NCBI GenBank assembly: GCA_963794605.1
Contig: CAWCEN010000002.1
Coordinates: forward strand, 496,001 to 560,000
DNA from: VAXT01 sp963794605
GTDB lineage: Bacteria; Actinomycetota; Thermoleophilia; Gaiellales; Gaiellaceae
Length of the DNA stretch: 64,000 nt
Reading direction: 5' to 3'
Shown: positions 55,149-63,188 of the stretch, piece by piece
Numbering within the stretch: the stretch's first letter is position 1
How the letters are laid out: each line of letters opens with the position of its first letter
Made by a program: the position numbers and the translations under genes
Notes under the pieces: generated by a model
What the model was told of the DNA's origin: nothing
What the model saw: only the letters and a program-made list of their open reading frames with translations
Database searches by the model: none

Positions 55149-57204
55149 TCGTCCGGCCGTCGTTCCCGGCGAAGTCCCGCGCAACGGCGGCGAACGACGA
55201 GAACGGACCGCCGGACGGAAACGTGAACTTGCCGGGGCGCAACCGGCGAACGACCACCGATCTCGTCCCGTCGAAGACGACCGACACGTCAGCCGGCTCG
55301 TCGAGCGAGAAGCGAAGCGGTGACACGGCCAGGCGTTTCAACTTCGGGCCCGTCGTGTCGGTAGCCAGCGCCACCGTGCCGGTGACCGTCGCCACCGGCG
55401 AGGTGACCCGAAGCTCGGCCCGGAACTCGTGCTCGCCGACACCGCGCCGGAAGCGGCCGTTCCAATCGATCGACTGCAGCCCCGGCTCGAGACGGCCGGA
55501 GAAGACCTGGCCGAGCGCTCGCTTCCCACGACGAATCGTCAGCGTCGCCCGGACGGGCTTGTCGAGCGTGAAGCTGAAGCGGGTCGTGTCGAGCCGGCCG
55601 TCGTGGTTCGGCGAGAAGACCTGAGGCGAGACCTGGAACCCGGCCGTCGTGCGATCGACGATCACCGCCAGCGTGGCCGTCGTCTCGATCCCGATCGCAT
55701 TTCGCGCAGTCAGGACGATTCCGTACCGCCCGTCCGCGATCCCGCTCGCATCCCATCGGAACGTGTACGAGCCGATCGTCTTCGACTCCACGAAGAGCGT
55801 CGTGACCGGCACCCCGAACGCATCGACGAGCGTGGCTGTAACGATCGCCGGCTCGCGCACCCGGTACCGCACGAGCGTCGAGTCGGCCTTTCCGTCCCCG
55901 TTCGGTGTCAACAGCGCGGGCTTGGCCAGCGCCGTCAGCATGGAGCGCGTCGTCGATCCGGTGACGACGCCGGTCGCGGGGCGCACCGTCGGCCCGGCGT
56001 CGATGGCATAGAGGTACTTGCCTGCCGGGATCGTCCGCGCGTCCCAGGTCCAGTCGATGCTCGGACCCTCGCCCTGCCCCGACGCGACGATGTTCCCGTC
56101 AGCCTGGGTGACCGTCACCGACCACGGGAGCGCCTGTGTCAGCGTGCCGGTGAAGTGGACGAAGTCGCCCGGCGCCCCGGTCGCCCTGGGCAAGTACATC
56201 TTGGGTAGTCCGGTCTGCGAGACGGCGCGCGCGATCGACGGCAGCTCGCCGTAGAGCTGGCTCCCCGGGCACGCTGTGAACCCGGTGTCGCGATGCCCAG
56301 AGATCGTGCGCAGCGTGACCATGCGGCCCGCCGGGAACTTCGGATTCCCGGTCGAGCGCCAGCTGAACGTCGACAGCGGATCGACGTGCACCACGTCCAG
56401 GCGCCAGGCCAGGAGCCGGATGAGCGCGGCGCGGGCGGCCGGCGTGATCGAGGCGGAGTCGTAGGTGCCGATCAGCGCGACCCCGACCGACCCCTGGTTG
56501 AAGCCCTGGGCATGCGCGCCGACGACGTTCCGGTCGACTCCGCCCCACCGGCCTTCGAAGACCTGGCCGTACTTGTCGACGAGAAAGTTGTAGCCGATGT
56601 CGTCCCAGCCGTTCGCGAGCACGTGGTACCGCATGATCCCGCGCACGATCGAAGCGGACTGGGCGCGGCTGTAGGAGTTGGTCCCGACCGTGTGGTGGAC
56701 GATCTCGAAGCGCACAGCGTCCGCGTAGGCAGGCTTCTTGCGCCGGCGAATGCGCTCGTCGGCGCGCCAGCTGGCCCGGGTGATGATCAGCGGCGAGCCC
56801 GCCTTGGACACGGTCCTGAGCCGAATCTTCCGCGTCGGGCTCCAGACGTAGTACGCACGCACACGGGCTACCCGACCGAACGTGCGCACCTGGATCCGAT
56901 TCGAGGGCCCCGTCCAGTACGGGCTGCCGAACTGCCAGCCCCGCGCGTGCAGCTCGTCCGTCCGCGCGTCGGGCCCGTCGTCCTCGGGCGCGGCGTCGCG
57001 CCAGCCCGTCCAGCGTCCGGCGATGGTTCGCGTCCTGAACGAGACGACCCCGGTGCCCTTCCAGTGCAGCCCGACGAGGTCGAACCTGGGCGCGGGATGA
57101 TTGACACCGGGCCGCACGTCGTGCGCCGCAAACGTCGTCCCGGACGCGAGCGCGGTGCTGGGCGAGATGACCAGCAGAAGAAGGACTAGGCGAAGAACCC
57201 TCAT
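55135..57204 (-). CDS. secreted PGRP-type N-acetylmuramoyl-L-alanine amidase with FlgD-like repeats
   Basis: A 689-residue exported protein. A signal peptide (VLLLLVISPSTALA) leads to a domain rich in Trp, then the amidase_2/PGRP domain near residues 160-330: RFEIVHHTVGTNSYS, YNFLVDKYGQVFEGRWGG, VGAHAQGFNQGSVGVALIG, and SGHRDTGFTACPG with the zinc His. The last half has Ig-like units of the FlgD/gliding type, each starting LTPNGDGKADSTLVRY or FSPNHDGRLDTTRFSF. It probably trims peptidoglycan. ATG 57204 fits the signal peptide. Confidence 0.9.
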   Translation of the reverse strand: MRVLRLVLLLLVISPSTALASGTTFAAHDVRPGVNHPAPRFDLVGLHWKGTGVVSFRTRTIAGRWTGWRDAAPEDDGPDARTDELHARGWQFGSPYWTGPSNRIQVRTFGRVARVRAYYVWSPTRKIRLRTVSKAGSPLIITRASWRADERIRRRKKPAYADAVRFEIVHHTVGTNSYSRAQSASIVRGIMRYHVLANGWDDIGYNFLVDKYGQVFEGRWGGVDRNVVGAHAQGFNQGSVGVALIGTYDSASITPAARAALIRLLAWRLDVVHVDPLSTFSWRSTGNPKFPAGRMVTLRTISGHRDTGFTACPGSQLYGELPSIARAVSQTGLPKMYLPRATGAPGDFVHFTGTLTQALPWSVTVTQADGNIVASGQGEGPSIDWTWDARTIPAGKYLYAIDAGPTVRPATGVVTGSTTRSMLTALAKPALLTPNGDGKADSTLVRYRVREPAIVTATLVDAFGVPVTTLFVESKTIGSYTFRWDASGIADGRYGIVLTARNAIGIETTATLAVIVDRTTAGFQVSPQVFSPNHDGRLDTTRFSFTLDKPVRATLTIRRGKRALGQVFSGRLEPGLQSIDWNGRFRRGVGEHEFRAELRVTSPVATVTGTVALATDTTGPKLKRLAVSPLRFSLDEPADVSVVFDGTRSVVVRRLRPGKFTFPSGGPFSSFAAVARDFAGNDGRTIRYP

Positions 57205-57256
57205 CGGGCGGCCCCAGTACGGAAGCAAAGTCCCGGGCCGGCCACAACCCCGCAGA

Positions 57257-57262
57257 TAGAAT
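57257..57262 (+). promoter_or_regulatory. possible -10 element TAGAAT before nfeD
   Basis: TAGAAT lies eight bases before the GTG start of the NfeD gene, in the 66-base gap between divergent genes. If used, the transcript would be leaderless or nearly so, common in actinobacteria. No clear -35 sequence is seen. Confidence 0.35.
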
Positions 57263-57270
57263 TCTTACAA

Positions 57271-58587
57271 GTGAAACGGCTGCTCTTGCGGTGCTTTTTC
57301 GTCGCGATCGTCGCGGCTCTCGTCTTCTGCGCCACCGCCTCAGCTACGACGTCGCGGCCGCGTGTCCTCGCGGTCGAGTTCGAGAACGACGTCAACCCGG
57401 TCACGCAGGACTACGTGAACGACCAGATCGCCCGCGCAAACCGCGAGGACTTCGACGCCGTCGCGATCCTGCTCGACACTCCCGGCGGCCTCAGCTCCTC
57501 CATGAACAAGATCGTCAAGGCCGAGCTCGCCTCGAAGGTCCCAGTCATCGTCTACGTCTCGCCACAGGGCGCTCGAGCCGCGTCTGCAGGAGTATGGATC
57601 GGGCAAGCGGGCGACATCCTGGCAATGGCACCGCAGACGAACATCGGCTCGTCGACGCCGATCAACGTGGGAGGCGAGAACATCCAGTCCGACTTGCGGC
57701 GCAAGGTCGTAAACGACGCGGCCGCCTCTCTCAGGGAGCTCGCCCGCTCGCACGACCGGAACGTCGCGTGGGCCGACGCTGCCGTCCGGCACGCCTCCAA
57801 CCTCGGCGCCACGGAAGCGCTGGAGAAGAACGTGATCGACGTCATGGCGCCGACCCTGCCCGCGCTCCTGGACAAGGTCGACGGGACGAAGACAGTCCCG
57901 AAGGGGATCGTGCTGCACACGAAGGACGCCGAGATCACGGATGTCGACATGTCGCTCTGGCAGAAGGTGCTGGACACGCTCATCGACCCGAACCTGATCG
58001 TCCTCTTCATGTCGATCGGAACGCTCGGCCTGATCGTCGAGCTCTGGAACCCGGGCCTGATCTTCCCGGGCACGGTCGGCGCGATCAGCCTGATCCTCGG
58101 CCTCTTCGGCCTCCAGGTGTTGCCGATCAGCGCCGCGGGACTGCTCCTGATGCTGCTCGCGTTCGCCTTCTTCGCCGCCGAGGCGTTCGTCCCCACCCAC
58201 GGTGCGATCACGGTGGCGGGAGCAGTCTGCTTCGTGCTGGGCGCCATGCTGCTCTTCGAGCCAGCCGGCAGCACGTACGAAGTCTCGTTGCCGGCCGTGA
58301 TCGCCATGGCCGCGGCACTCGCGAGCCTGGTGGCCTTCGCTGCCTTCAAGATCGTGCAGGCCCGCCGAGCGCCGGTCGTGACCGGGACGAGCGAGCTCGT
58401 CGGGCAGGTCGGAGTCGTGCGCGACACGCTCGCGCCGCATGGAAGCGTGTTCGTACGCGGTGAGCTCTGGAAGGCTCGCGCAGCCGATGGACCGCTCGAG
58501 CGCGGAGCGACCGTCCGTATCGACGCGATCGACGACGACCTGGTGCTCGAGGTCGAGCCGGCCGAGCAACCCGTCCCCGTCACATAG
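57271..58587 (+). CDS. NfeD-like membrane-bound ClpP-class serine protease
   Basis: A 438-residue protein. A signal segment precedes the ClpP-like protease domain: FDAVAILLDTPGGLSSSMNK, SPQGARAASAGVWIGQAGD with the catalytic Ser, and ALEKNVIDV with the probable Lys. Five or so membrane helices follow (LFMSIGTLGLIVELWNPG), then a soluble OB-fold (LVGQVGVVRDTLAPHGSVFV and ARAADGPLERGATVRIDAI). This is the long NfeD1b type, which works with the slipin encoded next. It starts GTG at 57271. Its substrate is probably the hydrophobic tail of stomatin, as in archaeal relatives. Confidence 0.92.
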   Translation: MKRLLLRCFFVAIVAALVFCATASATTSRPRVLAVEFENDVNPVTQDYVNDQIARANREDFDAVAILLDTPGGLSSSMNKIVKAELASKVPVIVYVSPQGARAASAGVWIGQAGDILAMAPQTNIGSSTPINVGGENIQSDLRRKVVNDAAASLRELARSHDRNVAWADAAVRHASNLGATEALEKNVIDVMAPTLPALLDKVDGTKTVPKGIVLHTKDAEITDVDMSLWQKVLDTLIDPNLIVLFMSIGTLGLIVELWNPGLIFPGTVGAISLILGLFGLQVLPISAAGLLLMLLAFAFFAAEAFVPTHGAITVAGAVCFVLGAMLLFEPAGSTYEVSLPAVIAMAAALASLVAFAAFKIVQARRAPVVTGTSELVGQVGVVRDTLAPHGSVFVRGELWKARAADGPLERGATVRIDAIDDDLVLEVEPAEQPVPVT

Positions 58588-58599
58588 GATTCGCGCTCC

Positions 58600-59376
58600 G
58601 TGGCCGCCCTGATCGCAGTCGCAGCAGTCGCCGTCTTCGTCTTGATCCTTCTGGCCGCGTCCGTGCGTGTCGCGCGCGAGTACGAGCGTGGCGTCATCTT
58701 CAGGCTCGGCCGACTGAAGTCGCCGCCGAAGGGGCCAGGCCTCTTCCTCCTGATCCCGATCATCGACAAGATGGTCCGCGTCGACCTGCGAACGGTCACG
58801 CTGAACGTCCCGCCGCAGGAGGTGATCACGAAGGACAACGTCCCGGTCCGCGTGAACGCCGTCGCCTACTTCCGGATCATCGACCCTGAGAAGGCGATCG
58901 TCCAGATCGAGAACTTCATGGTCGCGACCTCGCAGATCTCGCAGACCACGCTGCGGAGTGTGCTCGGCCAGCACGTGCTCGACGAGCTCCTCTCCGAGCG
59001 CGACAAGATCAACGCGATCCTCCAGCAGATCATCGACGAGGCGACGTCGCCCTGGGGAATCAAGGTCTCGATCGTCGAGGTCAAGGACGTCGAGATCCCG
59101 ACAGGCATGCAGCGGGCGATGGCACGCCAGGCCGAGGCCGAGCGCGAGCGGCGCGCGAAGGTGATCGCCGCCGAGGGCGAGTTCCAGGCCTCCGAGCGGT
59201 TGAAGGACGCCGCTCAGGTGCTTTCCGAGAACCCGATGTCCCTCCAGCTCCGCTTCCTGCAGACCATGCTCGAGATCAGCTCCGAGCGCTCGTCGACGAT
59301 CATCCTCCCGGTGCCGATCGACCTCTTCACGCCGTTCCTCGAGGCGACCCGGCGAGCCGGCGGGACGACGACCTGA
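58600..59376 (+). CDS. slipin (SPFH/stomatin-like protein)
   Basis: A 258-residue membrane-anchored SPFH protein. The N-terminal hairpin (VAVFVLILLAASVRVA) is followed by EYERGVIFRLGRLKSPPKGP, the SPFH domain (VRVNAVAYFRIIDPEKAIVQ), and a coiled coil (RQAEAERERRAKVIAAEGEF). It forms oligomeric scaffolds in membrane microdomains. The adjacent NfeD protease is its classic operon partner. GTG at 58600, 12 bases after the nfeD stop, is the likely start. Confidence 0.93.
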   Translation: MAALIAVAAVAVFVLILLAASVRVAREYERGVIFRLGRLKSPPKGPGLFLLIPIIDKMVRVDLRTVTLNVPPQEVITKDNVPVRVNAVAYFRIIDPEKAIVQIENFMVATSQISQTTLRSVLGQHVLDELLSERDKINAILQQIIDEATSPWGIKVSIVEVKDVEIPTGMQRAMARQAEAERERRAKVIAAEGEFQASERLKDAAQVLSENPMSLQLRFLQTMLEISSERSSTIILPVPIDLFTPFLEATRRAGGTTT

Positions 59377-60248
59377 CGCCGGACCTCAGGCGAGACCCGA
59401 TCTCCGGACGAACCGTCGCGATCGCGCCTGCTCGGGCGCGACGGCCGGGGGTCGAGCGCCCCACGATCCCGGAGCCGACCCAGGCCGAGCTGGACGAGTG
59501 CCCGTTCTGCGAGGGGCGCGAGGACCGCACCCCGCCCGAGACGTACGCCATCGGTCCGCCGGATCGCCGGCCGGACACTCCGGGGTGGCAGGTCCGCGTC
59601 GTCCCGAACCTCTACCCTGCACTCGAGCGCCAGGAGGTCGTCGTGCACACGCCGCGCCACGCCCGCTCGCTGGCGGAGCTCGAGGAGGCCGAGGTCGAAG
59701 CCGTCGCTTCGGCGCTGCATGCGCGTCGTGAGGCGGCGCGGGCCGAAGGGTTTCCGTACGTCCAGGTCGTCCTCAACGAGGGCCGCATAGCGGGGTCGAG
59801 CCTGCCGCACAGCCACTCGCAGCTCTTCTGGCTCCGCGAGCCGCCGCCGGTGGTGCTCGAGGAGCTCCCGCAGCTGAACGAAGGTCGGTGCGGAGTCTGC
59901 GAAGTCCTCCGCGAAGAGAGCCTCGAGGTCGCCCTGCGCGGAGACGTCGTCGCGCTCGCCGCGCCGGCCGGACGAGCACCCTACGAGCTCGTGATCGCAC
60001 CCACTCGCCACACCCCCGAGCCCGGCGAGACGGATCTCGCCCAGGCGCTCCTCCTCCTGCGCGACTCGATCCGCCGGCTACGCGCCGTGGAAGGCCCGGT
60101 CCCGCTCAACGCCTGGCTCCACACCGGCGGGCACTGGCATCTCGAGCTCGTGCCGAGGCTGACCGTCTTCGCCGGTCTGGAGCTCGGAGCGGGGATCTAC
60201 GTCAACTCGCTGCCCCCGGAAGAGGCCGCGCAACGCCTCAGGGCGTAG
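59373..60248 (+). CDS. GalT-like hexose-1-phosphate uridylyltransferase (CTG start likely)
   Basis: A 291-residue HIT-superfamily protein. It begins LTPDLRRDPISGRTVAIAP, the normal GalT opening. A zinc CxxC is in DECPFCEGRED, WQVRVVPNLYPAL follows, the active-site His motif is SLPHSHSQLFWLREPP, then a second Cys pair GRCGVCEVL and GGHWHLELVPRL. The frame has no ATG, GTG or TTG before residue 91, so the CTG at 59373, overlapping the slipin stop as CTGA, is the best start. It is shorter than Escherichia GalT (about 348), and the motif reads H-S-H rather than H-P-H. Confidence 0.82.
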   Translation: MTPDLRRDPISGRTVAIAPARARRPGVERPTIPEPTQAELDECPFCEGREDRTPPETYAIGPPDRRPDTPGWQVRVVPNLYPALERQEVVVHTPRHARSLAELEEAEVEAVASALHARREAARAEGFPYVQVVLNEGRIAGSSLPHSHSQLFWLREPPPVVLEELPQLNEGRCGVCEVLREESLEVALRGDVVALAAPAGRAPYELVIAPTRHTPEPGETDLAQALLLLRDSIRRLRAVEGPVPLNAWLHTGGHWHLELVPRLTVFAGLELGAGIYVNSLPPEEAAQRLRA

Positions 60249-60549
60249 GTTCGTCCCCGTCCTTGCCGTTCAGCTCGCGGAAGCGACGCGCCGCATCGAT
60301 CGCAGCGCCGAGGTTCAACCCCTTGTCCTTCGCCTGCTTGATCAGCATCACGGTCTCGACCGCGTCCATGTCGTAGATCCGCTGCTTGCGCCCATGCGTC
60401 GGGATCTGGGCCTTGTTCGTCCAGTAGTCGAGCTGCATCTTCGAGATGCCCGCCATCTGGCACACCTGGCCCAGGTAGAGCTGGACCTTGTCCAGGTGCT
60501 CCGAAAGATCGATCGGCTCTAGAAGATCTACTTGTCTGCTGGCGGCCAT
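60238..60549 (-). CDS. MerR-like DNA-binding protein
   Basis: A 103-residue protein with a single MerR-type winged helix: LGQVCQMAGISKMQLDYWTN, then KQRIYDMDAVETVMLIKQAK, then LGAAIDAARRFRELNG. There is no effector domain, so it is a minimal DNA-binding protein. ATG 60549 follows GAGAGGGG. Its gene overlaps the convergent galT-like gene by 11 bases and lies upstream in the opposite sense of gyrA. Target genes are unknown. The helix-turn-helix is clear, the family assignment less so. Confidence 0.82.
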   Translation of the reverse strand: MAASRQVDLLEPIDLSEHLDKVQLYLGQVCQMAGISKMQLDYWTNKAQIPTHGRKQRIYDMDAVETVMLIKQAKDKGLNLGAAIDAARRFRELNGKDGDEPTP

Positions 60550-60560
60550 ACCCCTCTCCC

Positions 60561-60582
60561 GGCGAGGACAGGACCCCTCGCC
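60561..60582 (-). promoter_or_regulatory. hairpin in the 5' leader of the merR-like gene
   Basis: GGCGAGG and CCTCGCC (60561-60567 and 60576-60582) form a perfect seven-base stem with an eight-base loop, 12 bases upstream of the merR-like ATG. Just beyond it lies an A/T stretch (GATATATC) that could be part of the promoter. It may be an operator or a leader stem, or a terminator for gyrA transcription, since gyrA ends 70 bases away. Confidence 0.35.
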
Positions 60583-60651
60583 GCAAGATATATCGCTCTC
60601 AACGCGTTTTGTGAAGGGTTTCGGCTTAGAGGCCGCTGAGTTTGCGGGGGA

Positions 60652-63171
60652 TCAGGACTCGTCGGCCGCAGGTGCGGCGGCCGGCTCGGGACCGTCGACT
60701 GGTGCGGCAGCCTCGTCCGCCTCCACCACCGGGGCGAGCGCCGAGACCTGCTCGCCCTCGCGGAGGCGCATCACGATCACGCCCTGCGTGGAACGGCCGA
60801 GTCGCTTGACGTCGCCGACCGGGATCTTGATCACGGTGCCGCCGTTCGAGATCAGCATCACCTGGTAGTCGTCGCGCACCACGCGCGCGCCGACCAGGTG
60901 GCCGCGGGCCTCGGTCAGCTGCACCGTCTTCACGCCCAGGCCGCCGCGGCCCTTGCGCGGGTAGTCGGCCAGCTTCGTCCGCTTGCCGTAGCCGTTCTCG
61001 GTCACGACGAGCAGGTCGCCCTCGTTGACACCGATCACGTCGGCTGAGATGACCTCGTCGCCCTTGCGCAGGCGCATGCCCTTGACGCCGGCGGTGTCGC
61101 GGCCCATCGGCCGCGCCTCCTTCTCGCTGAAGCGGATCGCCTGGCCCTTCGTCGAGACCATCAGGATGTCGTCCTCGCCGGTCGAGTGGCGCACGGAGAC
61201 GAGCTCGTCACCGTCGCGCATCTTGATCGCGATGATCCCGTCGGCCTTGAGCGGCGTGTTGTATGCGGCCATTTCGGTCTTCTTGACGATCCCGTTCTTC
61301 GTCGCGAACACGAGGTACTTCGCCTCCTCGAAGTCGCGCGTCTGGATCACGGCGCGCACCTGCTCGTCCTGGCGGAACGGAAGCAGGTTCTGGATCGCCC
61401 GGCCCTTCGACTGGCGCGAGCCGAGCGGAAGCTCGTGCACCTTCAGCCGGTAGACCTTCCCGACGTTCGTGAAGAAGAGGACGTAGTCGTGCGTCGAGGC
61501 GACGAACAGGTGCTCGATGTAGTCGTCCTCCTTCAGATCCATGCCCATCACGCCCTGGCCGCCGCGGCGTTGCTCCCGGTACGTGGTCACCGGGAGCCGC
61601 TTGATGTAGTTCGAGCGCGTGATCGCAATCACCATGTCTTCCTCGGCGATCATGTCCTCGAGTGAGAACTCGCCTTCGGCCGCGATGATCTCGGTGCGTC
61701 GGTCGTCGTTCTTGCCGTAGATGCTCTTGATCTCGAGCAGCTCCTCACGGATGAGCGCTCCGATCCTCGACTCGTCGCCGAGGATCGTTCGCAACTCGCC
61801 GATCCGCTCCACGAGATCCTTGTGCTCGTCTTCGACCCGCTTGCGCTCGAGTGCCGTCAGCGCGCGCAGACGGAGGTCGAGGATCGCCTGGGCCTGGATC
61901 TCGGAGAGCTCGAACTCCTTCATCAGGCCCTGGCGCGCCGCATCGGCGTCGGCGGCACTCCGGATGAGCGCGATCACCGCATCGAGGTTGTCGAGTGCGA
62001 TCAGGTAGCCGAGGAGCACGTGGGCCCGGGCCTCGGCCTTGCGCAACTCGTACTTCAGCCGGCGGGTGACGACCTCACGCTGGAAGTCGAGGTAGTGGCC
62101 GAGCAGGTCGCGCAACGCGAGCGTCCGCGGCACCCCGTCGACGAGCGCGACCGCGTTGTAGCCCCAGGTCGTCTGCAGCGCCGTGTGCTTGTAGAGCTTG
62201 TTGAGGACGACCTGAGGGATCGCCTCGCGCTTCAGGTCGATCTGGATGCGCATGCCAGTCTTGTCGGAGAGGTCCTTGACGTCGGAGATCTCCGAGATCA
62301 CCTTCTCGTTGACGAGGTCGGCGATCTTCTTGATGACGCCCGAGTCGCCGCCCTTCTTCACGCCGTAGGGCAGCTCGCTCACGATGATGGCGGTCTTGCC
62401 GCCGCGCAATTCCTCGACGTGAGCGCGGGCGCGCATGACGATTCGACCGCGTCCCGAGCGGTACGCCTCGCGGATCCCCTCGCGCCCGACGATGATCCCG
62501 CCCGTAGGGAAGTCGGGGCCCTTGACGTGACGCGTTAGGCGATCGACGTCGATCTCGGGGTCGTCGATCAGCGCGACGAGGGCGTCGACCACCTCGCCGA
62601 GATTGTGCGGCGGGATGTTCGTCGCCATGCCGACTGCAATGCCCTGCGATCCGTTGACGAGCAGATTCGGGTAGCGCGACGGGAGAACGCTCGGCTGCCG
62701 GCGCGACTCGTCGTAGTTGGGGACGAAGTCGACGGTGTCGGCGTCGATGTCGCGCAGCAGCTCTGTCGCCAGCCTCGTGAGCCGACACTCGGTGTACCGC
62801 ATCGCCGCAGCGGGGTAATCGTCGATGTTTCCGAAGTTCCCTTGCCCGTCAACGAGCGGGTAACGCATCGAGAACGGCTGCGCCATTCGGACGAGCGTGT
62901 CGTAGATCGCGACGTCGCCGTGTGGGTGGTACGAGCCCATGACGTCGCCGACTACGCGTGCGCACTTGAGCCGCGGACGGTTCGGCTGCAGGCCCGCCTC
63001 GTGCATTGCATACAGGACGCGGCGGTGGACCGGCTTCAGGCCGTCGCGGACGTCCGGCAGCGCGCGCGAGACGATCACGCTCATCGCGTAGTCGAGGAAG
63101 CTCGAGCGCATCTCCTGCTCGAGCTCGCGCGGCTCGATCCGGCCGGGGCCGAGTGGCTCAACCGAAGACAT
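60652..63171 (-). CDS. gyrA: DNA gyrase subunit A
   Basis: An 839-residue type IIA topoisomerase subunit that cuts and rejoins DNA during negative supercoiling. The catalytic Tyr is in AAMRYTECRLTRLATELL. The quinolone region reads YHPHGDVAIYDTLVRMAQPF. The C-terminal six-bladed beta-pinwheel shows repeated G-R/K-A-I-R style blades, including the GyrA box QRRGGQGVMGMDL, and GRGGLGVKTVQLT. It follows gyrB by 17 bases. The position equal to E. coli Ser83 is Val here (residue near 85). Confidence 0.97.
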   Translation of the reverse strand: MSSVEPLGPGRIEPRELEQEMRSSFLDYAMSVIVSRALPDVRDGLKPVHRRVLYAMHEAGLQPNRPRLKCARVVGDVMGSYHPHGDVAIYDTLVRMAQPFSMRYPLVDGQGNFGNIDDYPAAAMRYTECRLTRLATELLRDIDADTVDFVPNYDESRRQPSVLPSRYPNLLVNGSQGIAVGMATNIPPHNLGEVVDALVALIDDPEIDVDRLTRHVKGPDFPTGGIIVGREGIREAYRSGRGRIVMRARAHVEELRGGKTAIIVSELPYGVKKGGDSGVIKKIADLVNEKVISEISDVKDLSDKTGMRIQIDLKREAIPQVVLNKLYKHTALQTTWGYNAVALVDGVPRTLALRDLLGHYLDFQREVVTRRLKYELRKAEARAHVLLGYLIALDNLDAVIALIRSAADADAARQGLMKEFELSEIQAQAILDLRLRALTALERKRVEDEHKDLVERIGELRTILGDESRIGALIREELLEIKSIYGKNDDRRTEIIAAEGEFSLEDMIAEEDMVIAITRSNYIKRLPVTTYREQRRGGQGVMGMDLKEDDYIEHLFVASTHDYVLFFTNVGKVYRLKVHELPLGSRQSKGRAIQNLLPFRQDEQVRAVIQTRDFEEAKYLVFATKNGIVKKTEMAAYNTPLKADGIIAIKMRDGDELVSVRHSTGEDDILMVSTKGQAIRFSEKEARPMGRDTAGVKGMRLRKGDEVISADVIGVNEGDLLVVTENGYGKRTKLADYPRKGRGGLGVKTVQLTEARGHLVGARVVRDDYQVMLISNGGTVIKIPVGDVKRLGRSTQGVIVMRLREGEQVSALAPVVEADEAAAPVDGPEPAAAPAADES

Positions 63172-63188
63172 TCAGACCTCCCGGACCA

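Noticed and set aside
57340..58974. A 544-residue minus-strand frame opposite nfeD and the slipin gene
   Set aside because: It is full of Arg, Asp and Glu without any motif, and both genes on the plus strand have clear family signatures.
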